Positions 52,364-60,916 of a stretch of 64,000 nt of DNA are shown here, piece by piece (the stretch's first letter is position 1; each line of letters begins with the position of its first letter). The notes below the pieces were generated by a model, which saw only the letters and a program-made list of their open reading frames with translations, was not told where the DNA came from and did no database searches. The DNA is from Brevundimonas sp. AJA228-03 (GTDB taxonomy: Bacteria; Pseudomonadota; Alphaproteobacteria; Caulobacterales; Caulobacteraceae), in contig NZ_CP059297.1 of assembly GCF_017795885.1 (NCBI RefSeq), forward strand, positions 682,001 through 746,000, in the 5' to 3' direction. A program made the translations under genes and the position numbers.

Positions 52364-52861
52364 CTGATGCCCCTAGCCTGTTGGTTGGAGAGGTGGTTTA
52401 CAGAGTCGTGATTTTTGAGCCGTTGCCGATAACAGTTAAAGCGATGCTTTTTGTGTGTCTCACATTGAAACAAATCTAGTGATGGAACGCACGTTTACTA
52501 TATTTACGGGACTGGGGGGCAGGTAAACCATGACAGGTCACGTGGAACCGGACCTCCTGGACGACGGGTCGGTGTCGGGACCGGTCTCTGGTGTCCGGCC
52601 GGTTTCGGACCTTTGGTGAGTCAGGGGTCGCGCGACGGTTGTTGGGGAGAGCACCGCAAGCGGGCCGCACCGTCGCGCCAGGCGGGAAGGGACTTCCTGC
52701 CAGGTCTATGTCCTACCGGAAGAGGTGGTGCGCTTAGGGGAGCCGCATTTAACACCTAAGAATTTGATTTAACGAACTATATTCAAAAGCCATTCTAAAG
52801 AGACCCCCAAAAAGGCCCCAACTCACTGCAACTGCCCCCCGAATTTCTCGCCTTCGACCAG
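52364..52861. other. AT-rich intergenic region at the left edge of the defence island
   Basis: The 498-bp gap contains two AT-rich stretches unlike the rest of the window: about 52405-52510 (probably the autotransporter promoter) and about 52748-52805, next to the island. CTTAGG and CCTAAG at about 52734-52761 may pair. No gene, tRNA or clear attachment site was recognised, and I could not find a matching direct repeat at the right border. Confidence 0.5.
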
Positions 52862-54055
52862 TTATTCCGGCGTCTCAATCCGCACGAGCGAGGCACTGCC
52901 GGGGTCATATCTGAAATCGGTTATCGAGCTATCCCGGACCTTCTGAACGGCCTCGTCGATCGCTTGCAGCGGAACGATGTACCACTCCCTCGGACGAACG
53001 GGTTCGCCGAACCGGTCGGGGATCGTCAGGTCCAGACGCGCGGGGGCGAACACGCGGTGCAGCAGATTCTCCAGCCGGGTCCGATTGATGTTGAACAGCC
53101 TGTAGGTCGCGATGATCTCGACCTCGGCCAGGAGATAGGTCGGGTCGGTGGTCGCCTGAGCGATCCGGGCCTCGACCGTCCCGCCCGTCACGCCGATCTT
53201 ATGGATCAGGTCGCGGTTGGCGGCGACGTCCGGGTGGTCTGACTTGCTGCGCAGGACGTAAATCGTCCCGCTCTCCAGATCGTCGTCCTGGCTTTCGTGG
53301 CCGAACAGGGGGCCTGCGATCGGGTCGGTGATCCGCCGGCCGGTTTCGTCCTTGTAAAGGCCCCGCTGCAGTGACCGCAGCAGCAGGTCGCTTTCCGTGC
53401 CGTTGTCATAGATGACACGCAGCCGACTATCGGGCCGTCCGTATTCCGTGACGAAGGATTCGAGCACCTCGGCCACATAGACCATCTGGCCACCCAGGAT
53501 GAAAAACTCGCCTGCCTTGATCCCCGCGTCCTCGCCGAAGCGCCGGGCCTCACGGCCGCCGGTTTCGAGGTCACGCTTCACGGCGGCGAACAGGGGCTTG
53601 AAGATCTCGAAGTCGGCGCAGACCTTGCGGTTGGCGACTTCCTCGGCCGCCTTGACCTCGTCGCGGGACCGGACGTGCCTCAGGACTGAAATGTCTTCGT
53701 CCCCACCCGGGGCAACGCCCAGATCGGCCAACAGGTCGGCGTCGTCTTCAAACTCGGCCGGCTCCTCGGCGACACCGTCGCTGCCGCTCAGCAGACCATG
53801 CTTGTCCAGTGGCTCGACCAGCGCCCGGCAGTCCGCCTGGGCGCGGATGCGATCCAGCCGCACCGCATAAATCCGCTCGAAGATGTCGCGGTCCTCGCCG
53901 TGGCGCGGCGCGTGGCCGTGCTCGTCAACGAACTTCACGATGTCCTCGAACCCGGCGATGACCCGCTCCTCGCGCGGCGTGCGGGCGGCGGCCTTCTTCG
54001 TCTCGATCTCGACGCCGAGGTCCGACAGCAGTTCAAGGTCGCTCAGCTCAGCCAT
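52862..54055 (-). CDS. GIY-YIG nuclease family protein (T5orf172-like)
   Basis: A 397-residue protein. The C-terminal domain (about residues 262-365) is GIY-YIG-like: GTIYVLRSK for the first motif, KIGVT for the second, a conserved Arg at 297 (EARIAQA) and the metal-binding Glu near 329 (RLENLLHRVF), with REWYIV closing the fold. This matches T5orf172/Mug113-like nucleases. The first 260 residues are charged and unrecognised, and may bind partners. It is the last gene of the Fic-helicase-nuclease unit and starts 8 bp inside the helicase end. It is the best candidate for the cutting component. Confidence 0.82.
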   Translation of the reverse strand: MAELSDLELLSDLGVEIETKKAAARTPREERVIAGFEDIVKFVDEHGHAPRHGEDRDIFERIYAVRLDRIRAQADCRALVEPLDKHGLLSGSDGVAEEPAEFEDDADLLADLGVAPGGDEDISVLRHVRSRDEVKAAEEVANRKVCADFEIFKPLFAAVKRDLETGGREARRFGEDAGIKAGEFFILGGQMVYVAEVLESFVTEYGRPDSRLRVIYDNGTESDLLLRSLQRGLYKDETGRRITDPIAGPLFGHESQDDDLESGTIYVLRSKSDHPDVAANRDLIHKIGVTGGTVEARIAQATTDPTYLLAEVEIIATYRLFNINRTRLENLLHRVFAPARLDLTIPDRFGEPVRPREWYIVPLQAIDEAVQKVRDSSITDFRYDPGSASLVRIETPE

Positions 54056-56114
54056 TCGGGTTCAACGCCACATGCCGCCGCAGGACTTCCACGCCCTCGG
54101 CCATGCGCCGCTCCCAGGCATCCTGCGACTTGATGTCGGGCAGCCGGCCGCGCTCGTCCCGGAATTTTCGGGCGCGTTTGGCCAGGTCGCGGGCCTCCTC
54201 GATCGGAATCCCCGCCCGCTTGCCGGCGATGGCCGCCTCGACCTGTTTCAGCATCTGCTCGTTCATCGACTTGGCCAGCACCGAATAGGCCGCCTCGAAG
54301 GGGTTGATGCCGTCGATCAGGTCGATGTCCAGTTCGCGGACGCTCAGGGCAAACTTTCGAACGCCATCAACAAAGGCGGTGCTGCCTTTCAGCTCGGGCT
54401 CCTCAAAGCCTTCAGCCACGGCCTTGGCTTTTTGCGTCATGTTCAGCGCGGCGACGGCATGCTGGCGGACGGCTTCCTGATCCTCGTCGGTCAGGTCCGG
54501 GAAGCGATCGCGAACAATCTTGCCCATCCGCTGGACCGTCAGTTCCTGCGGGGCGGTCTCGGCATCGAAGATGCCGCGCTCGACCACCGTCTTGTCCTGC
54601 ACGAAGGCGGTGATGATCTCGTTCAGGTCTTCCTGACAGATGCGCTTGGCCTCGGGGCTGGACGGCGTGACCAGTCCCTTGATCTCCATATGGAACTGGC
54701 CGGTCTTCTCGTTGAAGCCCACGTTGGCGTGTTTCCCGCCCTCCTGATAGCCGGCCGGCCCGTAATCGAACCCCGCCTTGGGGCCGAGGTCCTTGGGCGT
54801 GAAGTCGAAGCGCGGGGCCAGCACCTGTTCCATCAGCAGGCTGGCCGCTATGGCCTTCAGGGTGTCGTTCAGGGCATCGACGACCAGCTCCTGGCTGGCG
54901 TCCGGCTCGGCGATCAGGTTGGTGAACCGGGCCGAGGCTTTGCCCGGTGCGTCGCGGGTCGCGCGGCCGATGATCTGGATGATCTCGGTCAGGCTGGAGC
55001 GATAGCCGACGGTCAGGGCATGCTCGCACCAGATCCAGTCGAACCCTTCCTTGGCCATGCCCAGGGCGATGATGATGTCGACATGGTCACGGTCATTGCG
55101 ATGCGCCGGATCCTTCAGCGCCCCGATCACCTTGTCGCGGCGCGGGCCGTCGTCGTCGACCAGGTCCGCGACCTTCAGCACCCGCCCGTCAGGCTGACGG
55201 ATCAGATGGAATCCCGTTGCCGGGTCCTCGCCCTGCCAGTCGCCGAGGGCGCTCATGATCTCGTTGGCCTCCTTGATCTTGTCGGAGGTGCTTTCGCGGG
55301 CGTTGACGTTGGGAATGTGGACGATGGTTTTCAGGGTCGGATCGAGCACCTTCATGATGCTGTCCAGATAGCTGCCGGCGTAGAAGAAATAGCCGATGTC
55401 GAGCGTCTTCAGATGCTCATAGCCGTTGAGTTGCTCGTGATAGGTATAGGTCACGGTCACGAACCGCGCCTCGTCCCCGGGGCTCAGAACGGCCTCGGCG
55501 TCGCCCCGGAAATAGGACCCGGTCATGGCCACGATGTGGGCCTTGTCGCGGGCGATGAACTGGGCGAGCTGTGCCCCCAGCCGGTTGTCTGGATTGCTGC
55601 TGACGTGATGGAACTCGTCGACCGCGATCAGGCAGTTATCGAAAGCCTCGACGCCCAGCTCCTCGACCGCAAAGCGGAACGTCGCGTGAGTGCAGACCAG
55701 AACCCGGTCGTCGCTGGCCAGGAACTCGCCCACCGCCTTGACCTTGGACCTGGCCACGCGCGGCTCGTCGACGCCCGGCGCGTTGCACAGGTTCCATTGC
55801 GGCTTGACCGTCCAGTCGGACCAGAAGCCGAACTTCGACAGGGCCTCGTCGGCGAAGCTGCCGCCGATCGAGCGTTCTGGCACCACGATGATCGCCTTTG
55901 CGACCCCCTGATTGTGCAGCTTGTCCAGGGCGATGAACATCAAGGCCCGCGACTTGCCCGACGCCGGCGGCGACTTGATCAGCAGATACTGCTCGCCCCG
56001 CCGGTCATAGGCGCGCTCCTGCATGGCGCGCATGCCCATCTCGTTGGGCCTGGTCGAGGCCCCGGTCTGGCCAGTGCGCAGGGAGACGGAGGGGACGAGG
56101 GGCGGCGCGGTCAT
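54048..56114 (-). CDS. SF2 DExH-box helicase (restriction-type)
   Basis: A 688-residue superfamily 2 helicase. Walker A is SPPASGKS (48-55), Walker B/motif II DEFHH (166-170), motif III MTGSY (about 197-201) and motif VI QIIGRATR (380-387). The C-terminal 300 residues are unrecognised and helical near the end. The architecture resembles helicase subunits of restriction systems. No nuclease motif is visible inside it. The ATG overlaps the Fic stop and its end overlaps the nuclease start, so all three are probably coupled. Confidence 0.86.
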   Translation of the reverse strand: MTAPPLVPSVSLRTGQTGASTRPNEMGMRAMQERAYDRRGEQYLLIKSPPASGKSRALMFIALDKLHNQGVAKAIIVVPERSIGGSFADEALSKFGFWSDWTVKPQWNLCNAPGVDEPRVARSKVKAVGEFLASDDRVLVCTHATFRFAVEELGVEAFDNCLIAVDEFHHVSSNPDNRLGAQLAQFIARDKAHIVAMTGSYFRGDAEAVLSPGDEARFVTVTYTYHEQLNGYEHLKTLDIGYFFYAGSYLDSIMKVLDPTLKTIVHIPNVNARESTSDKIKEANEIMSALGDWQGEDPATGFHLIRQPDGRVLKVADLVDDDGPRRDKVIGALKDPAHRNDRDHVDIIIALGMAKEGFDWIWCEHALTVGYRSSLTEIIQIIGRATRDAPGKASARFTNLIAEPDASQELVVDALNDTLKAIAASLLMEQVLAPRFDFTPKDLGPKAGFDYGPAGYQEGGKHANVGFNEKTGQFHMEIKGLVTPSSPEAKRICQEDLNEIITAFVQDKTVVERGIFDAETAPQELTVQRMGKIVRDRFPDLTDEDQEAVRQHAVAALNMTQKAKAVAEGFEEPELKGSTAFVDGVRKFALSVRELDIDLIDGINPFEAAYSVLAKSMNEQMLKQVEAAIAGKRAGIPIEEARDLAKRARKFRDERGRLPDIKSQDAWERRMAEGVEVLRRHVALNPNG

Positions 56115-57256
56115 TCAGGACGCTCGCTGAAAAGCTTGACGTAGTTTTCGAACAGAAACAGGCGATTGCGCCGCTGGCCTGTGATTTCCTTCAGGACGCC
56201 ATGAGCGACCAGATCGTCGATGAGGAATGTGGCGGTGTTGGTGGTGGTCTCCAGCAACGCCGTCGCCGACTTTATGTCAATGACAGGCCGGGCATACAGT
56301 TGGCGGACCAATGTCTGCGCGTTCTCCTGCCGGCGGTGCGTGAAGCGGGGCAGGACCTCGCGTTCCACCTGCTCCTTCAGGACCAGGATGCGCTTGAACG
56401 CCTCCGCCGACGCCCGGGCGGTCTCCTCCACGCCGTACAGGAAGAAGATCAGCCACTCGCGCATATGGTGGCCTTGGCGCACCGCCATCATGTGATCGAC
56501 ATAGGCGGTCTTGTTCCGCTCGAAATAGTCGGAAAGGTAAAGCGCGGGTTTTGACAGCAAGCCTTCGGACGCCAGATACAGCGAGATCATCAGCCGTCCC
56601 AGACGCCCGTTTCCGTCCAGAAAAGGGTGGATGGTCTCGAACTGATAGTGGGCGATGGCGATCTTGATCAGGGGCGGGACGATTACCTCCTCACTATGCA
56701 GAAAGCTTTCCAGATCGCTCATCAGGTCTGGCACATGATCATGATGCGGCGGGACGAAGGCGGCGTTCTTCAAGCTCACGCCGATCCAGTTCTGGCTGAT
56801 GCGGAACTCGCCCGGCCGTTTGGTCTCGCCGCGCACGCCTTCCAGCAGAATGGCGTGGGTTTCCCGAAGCAACCGGTTTGAAAGCGGCAGGCGTTCCAGG
56901 CTTTCGATGGCGAAATTGATGGCACGGATGTAGTTCTGCACCTCGCCCCAGTCGTTGCGCGCTTCCGGCAACAGATCGTCCAGATCCTTGAAGGCGTCTT
57001 CGATATTGGTCTGTGTGCCTTCGATCCGGCTGGACTGCGTGGCCTCCTTGGCCACGTACATACTGATAAAGAATCCGATGTCCGGGACCAGCTGTGCAAA
57101 TGCGTTCAGTTCGCCCAGGGCACGGTCCGCCTGCCCCAGCTGCTGCAGCACATGGGGATCGGAAATCACCCAACCATGATTGACGGGAGTCGGCAGAAAA
57201 CTGCGATACTGCAGCTGCGGTTCGTAATGCCCGGCGAGATAGGCGGAAAGTTCCAT
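56111..57256 (-). CDS. Fic family protein, class II with N-terminal inhibitory motif
   Basis: A 381-residue Fic protein. The Fic core motif HPFLDGNGRLGR is at 210-221, complete and therefore likely active as an AMP transferase. The inhibitory motif SSRIEG at 75-80 matches the class II pattern (S/T)xxxE(G/N), which blocks ATP binding until released. A C-terminal winged-helix-like segment (about 320-375) could bind DNA. ATG 57256 lies within a copy of a repeated GTTTCTGAYATA motif and has no Shine-Dalgarno sequence. Target protein unknown. Confidence 0.92.
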   Translation of the reverse strand: MELSAYLAGHYEPQLQYRSFLPTPVNHGWVISDPHVLQQLGQADRALGELNAFAQLVPDIGFFISMYVAKEATQSSRIEGTQTNIEDAFKDLDDLLPEARNDWGEVQNYIRAINFAIESLERLPLSNRLLRETHAILLEGVRGETKRPGEFRISQNWIGVSLKNAAFVPPHHDHVPDLMSDLESFLHSEEVIVPPLIKIAIAHYQFETIHPFLDGNGRLGRLMISLYLASEGLLSKPALYLSDYFERNKTAYVDHMMAVRQGHHMREWLIFFLYGVEETARASAEAFKRILVLKEQVEREVLPRFTHRRQENAQTLVRQLYARPVIDIKSATALLETTTNTATFLIDDLVAHGVLKEITGQRRNRLFLFENYVKLFSERPE

Positions 57257-57380
57257 ATATCAGAAACTCGGTTATTTTCTGAAACTGGATTTTTCATATG
57301 TCAGATTCGCTGCTCCGCATAATTCTTGTTTCACATTGACGCTCAGTTTCTGAACTATGGGGATTTCCTATGTCAGAAAC
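57256..57380 (-). promoter_or_regulatory. Repeated operator-like motif around the fic promoter
   Basis: Plus-strand copies of TATRTCAGAAAC occur at 57256-57267, 57297-57308 (last bases differ) and 57369-57380. Two shorter, opposite copies (TTTTCTGAAAC at 57275-57285 and GTTTCTGAAC at 57346-57355) lie between. The 3' copy covers the fic start codon and the 5' copy covers the methyltransferase stop. The spacing suits cooperative repression of the fic-helicase-nuclease unit, perhaps by Fic's own winged helix. Confidence 0.6.
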
Positions 57381-60145
57381 CCATCGGCAGCGGGGCGCTG
57401 GGCGGATTTTGCGGACTTGCCCTTCCCCCCGCCCCCGGTGGTCATCTTCGTATAGAGCTCGAACAGCTTCTCCAGCCGCTCGGTGTCATTGCGGAAGGTG
57501 CGGCCGATGTAGATGCGCTCCAGCGTCTCGTCGTTGCGCTCATGGGCGCGGCGCAGGTCGTCGGGCATGGCCTCGGGATCATACAGGTCGGCGATGGTCG
57601 CCGGGTAGTGGGCCTCGCGCGCCAGCAGGATGTCCTCGGCGCAGCGGGTCAGCTCGGCCTTGTTTTTCTCGGTCAGGGTCGGGACCGGGAAGGTGTTCCA
57701 GCCGAGGGTGTTGGAGTATGAAAAGTCCGTCCGCAAACGACCACAGATGGTGTCAATCCACGCTAGGTGAGTTTTTGACGCTATAACGGCAAGAGACCAG
57801 AGAGGACCATTCGGGATATAGAAAGCTTTGTTTGTAGGTATCACTGTCCCATCAGCGATTCCTGCCGGAAAAAATTCCCTATTTTCCGACGAAACTATTG
57901 GCACGAATATCTTGCGGCGCTCGTCGCCTTTTCTCTCTCGAAATTGGTGGGGCCTCGCAGCCAGTTTGTTTACGGCCTCATCGTCTGTCTCGGTTCGATC
58001 TCGCCTGACACTCTCGACACGATCGCGGATTTCCGGAAAGCGCGAAACATCGCTCCATTCGCCGTCAGCAATCCACAAGCAGTATCGCTCCTTGCCATTG
58101 ATGTATTCGGTCGAGCCAATAAATCTGAGGATAAATCTCTCAGAAATTCCAGACTGGATTAGTGCAGATTTTTCTTCGCCGGTCAGCATCAACCCAGCAG
58201 ACTTGGAGTAATATACGCCATATTCCATAGGAATTTTGGTAGCCAACGGGTGTCTTTCCGCTTGAACCACATCGATCTCATGGTCTGTGAGATATGGGTT
58301 TATGTTCGAAACCTCACGGGCGACTCCGTCAGTGAAAAGGCGGCGGGAACCTCCAGAGGTACGATCTACCCCTGTGACCACGACGGTTACACCTGCCTTA
58401 TTCGCGGCGAGGTTCGACCATTTGAATGAGGTATGAGCAAATCTAATTCTGAATCCTTGCTTCAAAATCAATGCCCAAGTGATGGGAACTTGTTGCCCTT
58501 GGCAAAGGCTATTCGTGGTGACAAAAGAAAATGGCGCATGGCAATGTTTATTGTAGAGCGCCGACTTCATAAGCCAGCCGCCCACGTAGTCTACATTTTT
58601 CCATTTGGATGTTAGGCCTGAAAACACCGCCTCTAGGTCCGCTTTCTCAAGCTCTCCCTGTTTTCTTGTGCCCTTGAATGGCGGATTGCCGCAGATGTAT
58701 GTCTCGCCACCCTCGTTCTCGAAGTCGATCTCCGCCTGATCCAAGGGCGTGTTGAACAGATCGTCGCCATGAAGCTTCACGCCGGTCCCTGTCGGCGGGC
58801 AGACGCTCAGCCAATCCAGCCGAAGGGCGTTTCCGCAGGTGATCCAGTTCTGACAATCCAACGGCAGAAAGTCCGCCAGCGCTTCCGTTTGCCCTCGATA
58901 GATCACGTCGCTCTGGTACTCGGCGATGATCAGGGCCAGACGGGCGATCTCGGCCGGGAAGTCGCGCAGCTCTATGCCACGGTAGTTGGTCTTGGGGATG
59001 TCGCTGCGCCGGTCAGGCTCGCCGCGCCGGCGATTGATCTCGGCCTCGATCCTGCGCATCTCCTTGTAGGCGATGACCAGGAAGTTGCCGGACCCGCAGG
59101 CCGGGTCGAACACCCGGATTCTCGCCATCCGCTTGCGCAGGTTCAGCAGGCTGCGGGGGTTGTCGCCGGCCTCCTCCAGCCGGGCGTTCAGGTCGTCGAG
59201 GAACAGCGGGTTCAGGACCTTCAGGATGTTGGGCACGCTCGTGTAGTGCATGCCCAGAGCGCCTCGCTCCTCGTCGTCGGCGACAGCCTGGATCATCGAG
59301 CCGAAGATGTCCGGGTTGATCTCCTGCCAGTTCAGGCTGGCGGCGCGCAGCAGATAGGTTCGGGCGATCTTGCTGAACCGGGGGCAGTCGCCGGCGTCGG
59401 CGAACAGGCCGCCGTTCACATAGGGGAAGCGGTCCGCCCAGGACTTGATCCCGGCGGCGGCCCGCCGGTCGCCATGGGTGGCCATGGCGCGGAACAGCTC
59501 GGCGAGGATCTCGTGGGTATTGTCCCCGTCGCTCATCTGTTCGACGGTTTTCGAGAACAGCTTGCTGGGGAAAATGCCGGTGTCCTCGGCGAACATGCAG
59601 AAGATCAACCGGGCCATCAGATGGTTCAGCTCTGGCCGGCGCGCCTCGCCCGCCCAGTCCGGATTGTCCTTCAACAGCTCGACATAGAGCTTGTTCAGCC
59701 GGCCGGTCGCCTTGATGTCGACCGGGTTGTCCTTGATCTGCCGGACGGTCGAGATGCCGGCCAGGGGCAGGAAGAACCCGAAATGGTCGGCGAAGGCGGG
59801 ATAGGCACAGGCCAGCGGATCGCCGGTCGCCAGTTCCTCGGCCTCCAGCACGACGCCGTCCGTGGCCAGGATGAACTTGACCTTGTTGGCCGCCGTCTTG
59901 GGGCTGGCCCGCAGGGCGTTCAGCGTCTCGGCGACCTCACCCTCGGCGCAGACGGCCATATGGATGTTGTTGCGCTGGAGCACCCCGCCGGCGACATCCG
60001 ACGCATTGCCCGACCCGGCCCGCAGCCGTTGCACCGTGACGGCCTTGTTGCCGAACGCGGTCAGGAAGGCGAACGGAAACTCGGCCGCGTCAAAGGGGGC
60101 AGCGGCCAGCTCGGAAACAGCTTCCTCGATCTCGACCGCGTTCAC
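57368..60145 (-). CDS. MmeI-like class I DNA N6-adenine methyltransferase
   Basis: A 925-residue protein resembling the methyltransferase half of MmeI-type enzymes. Residues 1-155 match the MmeI-like N-terminal region, but its D-x9-ExK nuclease motif is not visible (the strand reads FILATDGVVLEAEE). A helical spacer (160-300) is followed by motif I FDPACGSGNF (346-355) and motif IV NPPF (487-490), the gamma-class N6-adenine pattern. The target-recognition part is probably 600-830. GTG 60145 has AGGTGA 4 bases upstream. It modifies DNA; cutting must come from elsewhere. Confidence 0.88.
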   Translation of the reverse strand: MNAVEIEEAVSELAAAPFDAAEFPFAFLTAFGNKAVTVQRLRAGSGNASDVAGGVLQRNNIHMAVCAEGEVAETLNALRASPKTAANKVKFILATDGVVLEAEELATGDPLACAYPAFADHFGFFLPLAGISTVRQIKDNPVDIKATGRLNKLYVELLKDNPDWAGEARRPELNHLMARLIFCMFAEDTGIFPSKLFSKTVEQMSDGDNTHEILAELFRAMATHGDRRAAAGIKSWADRFPYVNGGLFADAGDCPRFSKIARTYLLRAASLNWQEINPDIFGSMIQAVADDEERGALGMHYTSVPNILKVLNPLFLDDLNARLEEAGDNPRSLLNLRKRMARIRVFDPACGSGNFLVIAYKEMRRIEAEINRRRGEPDRRSDIPKTNYRGIELRDFPAEIARLALIIAEYQSDVIYRGQTEALADFLPLDCQNWITCGNALRLDWLSVCPPTGTGVKLHGDDLFNTPLDQAEIDFENEGGETYICGNPPFKGTRKQGELEKADLEAVFSGLTSKWKNVDYVGGWLMKSALYNKHCHAPFSFVTTNSLCQGQQVPITWALILKQGFRIRFAHTSFKWSNLAANKAGVTVVVTGVDRTSGGSRRLFTDGVAREVSNINPYLTDHEIDVVQAERHPLATKIPMEYGVYYSKSAGLMLTGEEKSALIQSGISERFILRFIGSTEYINGKERYCLWIADGEWSDVSRFPEIRDRVESVRRDRTETDDEAVNKLAARPHQFRERKGDERRKIFVPIVSSENREFFPAGIADGTVIPTNKAFYIPNGPLWSLAVIASKTHLAWIDTICGRLRTDFSYSNTLGWNTFPVPTLTEKNKAELTRCAEDILLAREAHYPATIADLYDPEAMPDDLRRAHERNDETLERIYIGRTFRNDTERLEKLFELYTKMTTGGGGKGKSAKSAQRPAADGFLT

Positions 60146-60149
60146 GCAC

Positions 60150-60531
60150 TCACCTGGCTGTTATCGATTCCGCGACGGTGGTGCCGGTGGTCGTCTCCAG
60201 ACGACTCACCTCAAGCGCGATCCGATCGCTGATCCGGATTAGCAGTCCCTGTCGAGCCGCGCCAATCATCGAACCCGCCAGGGTGGATTCCAGCCGCGCC
60301 AGCCGCGCCTCAAACGATTCCGGGGCGCGGGCTGCGTCGAGGCCCCGGATCAGCGTCGCCTGACAGCAGGTCGGCACGCGCTCTCAACAAGTCCGCATGC
60401 GCGCGTTTTGCGATGGCGATATGAGCCACAGGCGAAAGCGTCGCCTCCCGGACCCGTTTGATGGTCTCGGCTGCGCTGATCCAGTCGTCGTCTCTGAATC
60501 CTTGAGGCTCTTCACCAGCGTTCTCAGTCAC
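60150..60531 (-). pseudogene. Small ORF upstream of the methyltransferase, frameshifted
   Basis: Two overlapping frames read as one protein split by a shift near 60365: first MTENAGEEPQGFRDDDWISA with the helix WISAAETIKRVREA, then TLIRGLDAARAPESFEARLARL to a stop 5 bp before the methyltransferase start. The N-terminal part resembles small helical proteins of alphaproteobacteria of the ISAxEA(I/L)xxV type. Function unknown. The split could be a real mutation, a sequencing error or a programmed shift. Confidence 0.5.
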
Positions 60532-60570
60532 CCAAGGAACTCGCTACGTCGAGCTAACGCTTTCAAGAAC

Positions 60571-60801
60571 TCAACCCTGTCTCGCGAGCGGCACGACCTC
60601 CCCACCCATACGAAGACGGTCGAGGTAATCGCCCCACCACTGCGCCATCAGCACGCGTTCCTGCCAGTGAGCGCCCCGGTGGTAAGCCGCCCGGACGAGG
60701 TCCTTGCCCTTGTGGGCCAGGGCGCGCTCAATGGCGTCCGGCGACCATTTGCCGGACTCATTGAGGAGGGTGCTCGCGGTCGAGCGTCCGCTTTTCGGCC
60801 C
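60571..60801 (-). pseudogene. Phage integrase (P4-type tyrosine recombinase) C-terminal remnant
   Basis: The last 70-odd codons match the C-terminus of P4-type tyrosine recombinases: RSTASTLLNES, DAIERALAHKGKDLVRAAYHRG with the His and the catalytic Tyr, and MAQWWGDYLDRLRMGGEVVPL. Upstream the frame stays open to 61014 but no longer resembles an integrase, so the catalytic Arg region and the DNA-binding domains are gone. This marks the right side of the island. Confidence 0.78.
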
Positions 60802-60916
60802 GATGGCAAGGACTGACGCCGACCAGAAGCGAACATTCCAGGGGTCTGTCTGGAGGTCCGGCCCTGACTCGTCTGAGAATAGGGAACGTCCGCAATGTGG
60901 GTCGAGTGCCATTAGT

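Noticed and set aside
53883..56144. A 753-codon plus-strand open frame opposite the helicase
   Set aside because: No recognisable domain; the minus strand holds complete helicase motifs.
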